From Acanthosepion esculentum (lineage: Eukaryota; Mollusca; Cephalopoda; Sepiida; Sepiidae): a stretch of 64,000 nt of DNA. Of this stretch, positions 58,829 through 64,000 are shown one piece after another. A model generated the notes under the pieces. The model was not told the DNA's origin. It ran no database searches and saw nothing but the letters and a program-made list of their open reading frames with translations. Positions within the stretch are counted from its first letter, which is position 1; each line of letters opens with the position of its first letter. The position numbers were made by a program, and so were the translations under genes. The stretch lies in contig OZ038488.1 in NCBI GenBank assembly GCA_964036315.1, forward strand, positions 70,015,488-70,079,487. The letters run 5' to 3'.

Positions 58829-60055
58829 GTGATTAATCATCTGATATCCCATGATCTGCTCTCAGACAAGCAGTATGGTTTCCGCTTTGCCCGATCTACT
58901 GCCGATGTGCTTACGGCCATCACTGAATTTATCTACCAAGCTATCCATAATAACGGTGAAGCTCGTGCCGTGGCCCTTGACATCTCCAAAGCATTTGATA
59001 GAGTTTGGCATGCCAGCCTTCTTCGCAAGCTCCAGGGTTATGGTATCACAGGTCGATTGTTTGACATGATACAATCATTCCTGTCAAACCGGGAATTGAA
59101 GGTCGTTCTCAGTGGATTTATCTCCAGCTCCTATCCCACTAATGCAGGTGTTCCTCAAGGCTCCATCCTAGGCCCTACTCTGTTCCTCATATTCATAAAC
59201 GACCTTCCTGATGCCATAGACTCCCAAGTCGGCATCTACGCTGACGACACCACAATTTACTCCTGCCTCAAATACAAATTTAGTGATGCTGACAAAGTTA
59301 ACCTGGCAGCTCAAATTGAAAAGGACCTCCAATCGGTTGTGAACTGGGGCGAGAAATGGATGGTTAACTTTAACGCCTCTAAAACAAAACTGCTCTCTAT
59401 TAACCACCACAAGGATCCATCCCTGCATGCCATTAGAATGTCTGAAGACCAACTTCTCGAGAGCTCTCTACGGCTGCTCGGTCTCACGCTGTCCGCTGAT
59501 CTGAAATGGAACAAATACATCAAGTCAGTTGCATCATCCACCGCAAGAAAAGTTGGTTCCCTATGCCGAGCCAGGAAATTTTTCTACCCGGAATCGATCC
59601 TCCAAGTCTATAAATCGACCATTCGCCTATGCATGGAGTATTGCTGCCATATATGGTCTGGGGCCTCTGCTGTTTGCCTCAGGGTTCTTGATAAGATCCA
59701 GAGACGGATATGCAATGTGATTGGCCCTGATCTGTCATCTCGTCTGCAGTCGCTCTCTCCCAGACGCGATGTTGCCTCGCTCTGCCTTTTTTACAAGTAC
59801 TTTCACGGTAATTGCTCCGAGGAGCTGCTTTCGCTTGTCCTTAGGCCTCGTGAATTTAAACGTCCTACGAGGCTGGCATCCCATTCCTACCCCTTCACCG
59901 TTGAAACTGTTAGATGTAGACGTCTCTTTTACTCCAATAGCTTCATGTCTTACACATCACGCCTATGGAACTCCCTTCCCTATTACTGTTTCCCTGACAA
60001 ATACAATCTCCAACGGTTTAAGTGTAGCATCAATCGAAATCTCCAGTTGCCTTGA
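58829..60055 (+). CDS. Reverse transcriptase and C-terminal domain of ORF2, copy 2 (open 408 codons)
   Basis: Longest open frame in the window. RT motifs in order: SDKQYGFRFARSTAD (residues about 12-26), ALDISKAFDRVWHASL (first catalytic Asp), GVPQGSILGPTLFLIFINDL, YADD at residues 137-140 (59237-59248), KTKLLSINHH, LGLTLSADLKWNKYI. A long C-terminal part (CMEYCCHIWSG, RRDVASLCLFYKYF, RLWNSLPYYCFPDKYNL, FKCSINRNLQLP) follows to the stop. It copies element RNA into DNA at a nicked target in intact relatives. Catalytic residues look intact, but upstream frameshifts and a stop separate it from the endonuclease, so this copy is a relic with a preserved RT frame. The initiation codon assigned (GTG) has no biological meaning. 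Confidence 0.9.
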   Translation: MINHLISHDLLSDKQYGFRFARSTADVLTAITEFIYQAIHNNGEARAVALDISKAFDRVWHASLLRKLQGYGITGRLFDMIQSFLSNRELKVVLSGFISSSYPTNAGVPQGSILGPTLFLIFINDLPDAIDSQVGIYADDTTIYSCLKYKFSDADKVNLAAQIEKDLQSVVNWGEKWMVNFNASKTKLLSINHHKDPSLHAIRMSEDQLLESSLRLLGLTLSADLKWNKYIKSVASSTARKVGSLCRARKFFYPESILQVYKSTIRLCMEYCCHIWSGASAVCLRVLDKIQRRICNVIGPDLSSRLQSLSPRRDVASLCLFYKYFHGNCSEELLSLVLRPREFKRPTRLASHSYPFTVETVRCRRLFYSNSFMSYTSRLWNSLPYYCFPDKYNLQRFKCSINRNLQLP

Positions 60056-60524
60056 TCTATCCACTTCCCTTCTCCACATCCTTTCATCTTTCATTCCTAT
60101 CTGCTCTCACTCCAAATCTTCTGTAACCCCCTTGCCTTGATCGACCCACTGTCTTTCTCTTTCTCCACATCCTCTCCTTTACCACTCCTATCTGCCCTTC
60201 CTACAACCCTTCCATACCCCCATGCGTGATAGTGGCCTCCAGCCTTGCTTGGGGTGATTCGCTTAAAAAAAAAAAAAAACTTACAAGAATACTTTTATAG
60301 TTACAACAGTCTAAAAATTAATAGAATTGTATTAAAACTAATGCAGTGCAATATTTATCATTTACCAATTTATAAAGAAATAAATATGAAAACAATTTAT
60401 TATTCATAAATTTACTAAATTATTAAAATATGTGAACCAACTATAAGGAAATCTTTATTCACCATTTTATAAAGTTTGAATCGATTGACTATTAGCTGAT
60501 GTCTTGCCAATCATTCCAATAAAC

Positions 60525-60745
60525 AATCTAATAAATAAATAGTGTTTGTTTTTGTTGTAAATTCTCAAGAAGAAAGAAAATGTATAAATTCACTTTCATA
60601 TGTTTAGGTTTTATTACAATTGTAATCATTGCTTTTTAAAACAATAAACATTGCCAAGGAGTGAAGGTAGTTAAAATAATTGTAGTGTCAAGGGAAAAAA
60701 ACGTTTTTTTCACACACCCTTTTTTTTGTAGGCAAAAAAGTTAAA
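60525..60745. repeat. Right arm of the inverted duplication (empty Tc1 site)
   Basis: Reverse complement of 56790-56938 joined to 57787-57867. Because it lacks the Tc1-like element, it shows the pre-insertion sequence. The region 60280-60524 between the LINE tail and this arm is AT-rich and unassigned; it probably corresponds to the part of the left arm that was lost. Confidence 0.75.
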
Positions 60746-61034
60746 GATTATCTTGTTGTCTTCATCCAAAAGAAGGTAATGCATTCTGTTTTTGTTGTGT
60801 AATTAGAAGAAAGTCTTCCACTATGAGCTTCTTCTGGAATTGATTCAAACAAGTACTGCTTCCAAGTAGACTAGTTGAAGTCAGCAACCGAAGAAAAGTA
60901 ACTAAAATAAGAAAGAGAGAAGCAAATTTCATCAGAATAACACAAGACTTCATGTATTTTGGTGACAAGACAAAATCATAATTGAATTCTCTCAATTAAA
61001 AGATTTCTGTTCCCAGGAAAACTCAAAAAGAAAC
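60746..61034. other. Unassigned sequence
   Basis: Ends at the TA preceding the mariner array. The 77-aa minus frame at 60762-60995 has no recognised family. Confidence 0.3.
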
Positions 61035-62463
61035 TACGAGGGTAGACTGAAAAGTTCATATGCTGACTATGAAGCTATGATGCTAGAGCTGTGAAAACTT
61101 GGATGCATTAATTTCAATTCTTCTTATTGATAACTGCATTGTTTCTTTCCAGGTATGAGGATGAACTGAAAAATTCATAGGCTGACTATAAAGCAGTGAT
61201 GCTAGAGCTGTGAAATCTTAGATGCATTAATTTCAATTCTTCTTATTAAAAACTGCATTGTTTCTTTCCATGTATGAGGATGAACTGAAAAGTTCATAGG
61301 CTGATTACGAAGCAGTGATGCTAAAGCTGTGAAATCTTGGATGCATTAATTTCAATTCTTCTTATTAAAAACTGCATTGTTTCTTTCCATGTATGAGGCT
61401 GAACTGAAAAATTCATAGGCTGACTATGAAGCAGTGATGCTAGAGCTGTGAAATCTTAGATGCATTAATTTCAATTCTTCTTATTAAAAACTGCATTGTT
61501 TCTTTCCAGGTATGAGGATGAACTGAAAAGTTCATAGGCTGACTATAAAGCAGTGATGCTAAAGCTGTGAAATCTTGGATGCATTAATTTCAATTCTTCT
61601 TATTAAAAACTGCATTGTTTCTTTCCATGTATGAGGCTGAACTGAAAAATTCATAGGCTGACTATGAAGCAGTGATGCTAAAGCTGTGAAATCTTGGATG
61701 CATTAATTTCAATTATTCTTATTAATAACTGCATTGTTTCTTTCCAGGTATGAGGATGAACTGAAAAGTTCATAGGCTGACTATAAAGCAGTGATGCTAG
61801 AGCTGTGAAATCTTGGATGCATTAATTTCAATTCTTCTTATTAATAACTGCATTGTTTCTTTCCAGGTATGAGGTTGAACTGAAATGTTCATAGGCTGAT
61901 TATGAAGCAGTGATGCTAAAGCTGTGAAATCTTGGATGCATTAATTTCAATTATTCTTATTAATAACTGCATCGTTTCTTTCCAGGTATGAGGATGAACT
62001 GAAAAGTTCATAGGCTGACTATAAAGCAGTGATGCTAAAGCTGTGAAATCTTGGATGCATTAATTTCAATTCTTCTTATTAAAAACTGCATTGTTTCTTT
62101 CCAGGTATGAGGATGAACTGAAAAATTCATAGGCTGACTATAAAGCAGTGATGCTAAAGCTGTGAAATCTTGGATGCATTAATTTCAATTCTTCTTATTA
62201 ATAACTGCATTGTTTCTTTCCATGTATGAGGCTGAACTGAAAAGTTCATAGGCTGATTACGAAGCAGTGATGCTAAAGCTGTGAAATCTTGGATGCATTA
62301 ATTTCAATTCTTCTTATTAATAACTGCATTGTTTCTTTCCATGTATGAGGAAGAACTGAAAAGTTCATAGGCTGATTATGAAGCAGTGATGCTAAAGCTG
62401 TGAAATCTTGGGTGCATTAATTTCAATTCTTTTTTATTAATAACTGCATTGTTACTTTCTAGA
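61035..62463. repeat. 12-copy, 119-bp tandem array derived from the mariner 5' TIR
   Basis: Unit starts at 61035, 61154, 61273, 61392, 61511, 61630, 61749, 61868, 61987, 62106, 62225 and 62344 are exactly 119 bp apart; the last unit is 1 bp longer. Each unit contains 'tgaaaa.ttcataggctga', 'agcagtgatgcta.agctgtgaaatctt', 'atgcattaatttcaatt' and 'actgcattgtttctttcca'. The first unit has the terminal CGAGGGTAGACTG; the others have GTATGAGGATGAACTG-like variants. Variant types recur at two-unit intervals (the 'gaggctga' form at 61392 and 61630; the 'tataaagcag' form at 61511, 61749 and 61987), suggesting growth in blocks. Confidence 0.95.
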
Positions 62464-62520
62464 TAAACTGGCATTTGACTGTTCAAAGAAGATTTCAAAA
62501 ATAACTCGTAGTGCCTTCAC

Positions 62521-63460
62521 TTGAAAATGGACAAAATTTTGCATTGTGGTGATATCAAGTACCCACAGAAAAAGAATTTAGCCCCCAAGGGCATTCATGT
62601 CATGGTTGCTACATTAGGGGATGATACTTCAGCTTTATCTACAGTGGAAAAGTGGGCAGCTGTATTTAAGATGGAAAGGGAGAACCCTGAATATGATGCA
62701 ATGTTTTGGACATCCTGCACCTACCACTGCTGAGGAAAACAGTCACTGTGTTAACCACATGGTGATGGATGACAGGCAACTGACTATAAATCAAATAACT
62801 AATGCTATTAGCATATCCCATGAGAGGGTTTAGGATATTATGCCCAATGAATTTGGCATGCCAAAGGTTTCTGCTCAGTAGGTGCCACATCTTCTGACAC
62901 CAGATAAAAACACACCAGGTTGATCATAATTTGAAGCAGATCCAGCTGTACTTTGAATGTTTCCTAACCCAGGATGATTGTTGGGTGCATCACAGAGCCA
63001 GAGACAATCCAGAGACAAACACCTTTTCTCACCTGCTTCAAAGAATGCCAAAGCCATTTCATGTGCAGGGTATGCAATGGCCCCAGTGTTTTGGGATGCA
63101 AAATGCATTGTATTTATTGACTCTTCAAAATGGCCACACCATCAATGGAAAGTACTGTATCAACTCACTGAGGCAGTTGTTATGAAAGGCTGTCAAATCC
63201 AAATGCCCAGGAAATTTGACAAAAGGTGTCTTATTTCATCAGGACACTACCTCAACACACAATTGGCTTCAATGGCTGTTGTGCATGACTGCAGCTTTGA
63301 ATTGGTTGATCACCCTCTCTATTCTCCTGATTTGACTAGCATCTGTTCCCCAACATGAAAAAACACTTGGCTGAGAACCAGTATCACAGTGATGATGACA
63401 TCATATCTACTGTTGATGACATTTTACAAACAGGATGAACAGTCTTCTTAAACAGTCAAA
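62521..63460 (+). pseudogene. Mariner transposase, frameshifted, near full length
   Basis: Pieces in three frames: DDTSALSTVEKWAAVFKMER (N-terminal HTH region), NHMVMDDRQLTINQITNAIS, 'WVP.LLTPD' linker, YFECFLTQDDCWVHHRA (first catalytic Asp), HTINGKYCINSLRQL, 'LFHQD' with the second catalytic Asp, then VHDCSFELVDHPLYSPDL with the third. The order and lengths match a roughly 345-residue D34D transposase. Several stops (for example 62831-62833) and frameshifts inactivate it. The C-terminus is more degraded after 63360. Confidence 0.88.
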
Positions 63461-63588
63461 TGTCAGTTTACTTGGAAAGAAATAATGTAGTTATTAATAA
63501 AAAGAGTTGAAATTAATGAATGCAAGATATCATAGCTCTAGCATCACTCTTTCATAGTCAGCCTATGAATTTTCCAGCCTACCATCAG

Positions 63589-64000
63589 AGAACAATTATT
63601 TGCCAAGAAAGATAAAAAACAGTTATTTGCTGAGAAAGATTAAAAAAATATGGGAGGATAGAATTATGAAGTTGGTTGAAAAATGGTAGTAGAATAGCAG
63701 TTTTTTTCATTTTTGATATTAACTTTAGTAAAATCACTAAAACAATATTTAAAAAAATTAACTTTATTTCACAAAACAAATCTGACAAACCTTTTACATT
63801 AGCCAATATATAAAAAGGTGTGGGGACAAATATGCCACTCTGCCTCTTTCCACTATCTAGAGTAAAGACATAATAATGAGTGTTTAGATAAGCTTGATTG
63901 AGGTGACACTATGTCTGGTACAGGGTAATAAAAATGGAATGTACTAGAAAAAAATGGAATTTGAAATCTGAGACATTTTTGAAAAGTAGCTTAAAGAACC
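63589..64000. other. Unassigned AT-rich sequence
   Basis: No recognised feature to the end of the window. Confidence 0.3.

Larger units (their letters stand above)
57868..60279 (+). mobile_element. CR1/Jockey-type non-LTR retrotransposon, 5'-truncated, copy 2
   Basis: About 2.4 kb, GC-richer than its surroundings, starting at the very end of the endonuclease domain and running through RT, the C-terminal domain, a 3' UTR with a two-unit tandem duplication (about 60050-60232), 'cttggggtgattcgctt' and a 15-nt A-tail (60265-60279). It is 0.7 kb longer at the 5' end than copy 1 and close to it over the shared part. No target duplication was found. It inserted into the left arm of an inverted repeat. 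The missing 5' part means it cannot have its own promoter or a complete endonuclease. Confidence 0.92.
61035..63588 (+). mobile_element. Mariner-like element with tandemly expanded 5' inverted repeat
   Basis: The left end reads TACGAGGGTAGACTGAAAAG. The right end, reverse-complemented, reads TCTGATGGTAGGCTGGAAAA and stays similar for about 155 bp (63433-63588 against the outer 119-bp unit plus 62463-62495). These are long terminal inverted repeats. Between them lies a frameshifted mariner transposase. Removing 11 of the 12 repeat units leaves about 1.24 kb, a normal mariner length, which supports one element whose 5' repeat expanded after or during its life. Confidence 0.85.

Noticed and set aside
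59721..60140. 139-codon frame overlapping the LINE C-terminus, also present at 52083-52502
   Set aside because: Out of frame with the RT; its presence in both copies is explained by their sequence similarity.
61035..62463. CRISPR-like appearance of the regular array
   Set aside because: Units are contiguous 119-bp repeats with no spacers, in a eukaryotic context, and derive from a mariner end.

Overview
This is an AT-rich, repeat-rich eukaryotic (metazoan) genomic window. There is no dense ORF layout, no operon structure and no complete host gene. Most of what can be identified is transposable-element debris of many classes: two fairly young 5'-truncated non-LTR retrotransposons, older 3' ends of related elements, RTE-like fragments, mariner and Tc1-like transposons, MITEs, tRNA- and 5S-derived SINEs, LTR-type insertions, and many A-runs and (TA)/(CA) microsatellites. 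This mixture would fit a lophotrochozoan such as a cephalopod mollusc. That is an inference from the repeat style; nothing in the window proves the species.

Layout. 1-30 kb is very AT-rich and gene-poor. It holds decayed 3' ends of a CR1/Jockey-type LINE (90-745), an internally deleted mariner with both inverted ends (2854-3394), a 198-bp tandem duplication (4563-4980), a 5S-rRNA-derived SINE (6272-6526), a mariner relic interrupted by SINE sequence (8906-9640), a Tc1-like relic (10720-11300), RTE fragments, a gag-like zinc-knuckle relic (16500-17330), the first copy of an unnamed repeat family 'A' (17700-18260), one copy of a family 'B' (20400-20835) and a perfect-TIR MITE (23673-23806). 30.9-36.7 kb is the least repetitive part and the only place with hints of host gene structure: a possible first coding exon on + (30893-30974), a possible 41-nt exon on - (33821-33861), and a CpG-containing block with a palindromic CRE (36330-36670). 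None of these is proven.

37-64 kb is a nested transposon landscape. Family A copies occur in both orientations (38.5-40.6, 43.8-44.1, 45.2-45.9, 52.9-56.2 kb) and are themselves interrupted by a hAT-type MITE with 8-bp target duplications, a solo LTR with 5-bp duplications, and a GC-richer LTR-like insert. Family B at 49.5-50.45 kb carries a 440-bp insertion with a 12-bp target duplication: two 101-bp inverted arms around a tRNA-derived SINE. The family B copy at 20.4-20.8 kb preserves the empty site. Two related non-LTR elements lie at 50.96-52.64 and 57.87-60.28 kb; the second keeps the YADD catalytic motif, the first has YTDG. The second sits between inverted copies of one sequence, and the left copy received a long-TIR Tc1-like element.

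The window ends with a mariner relic (61035-63588). The outer 119 bp of its 5' terminal inverted repeat has expanded into a 12-unit tandem array, and this is the most unusual structure seen. The genes do not work together as a pathway; the window is best read as a record of successive insertions whose relative order can be partly reconstructed.
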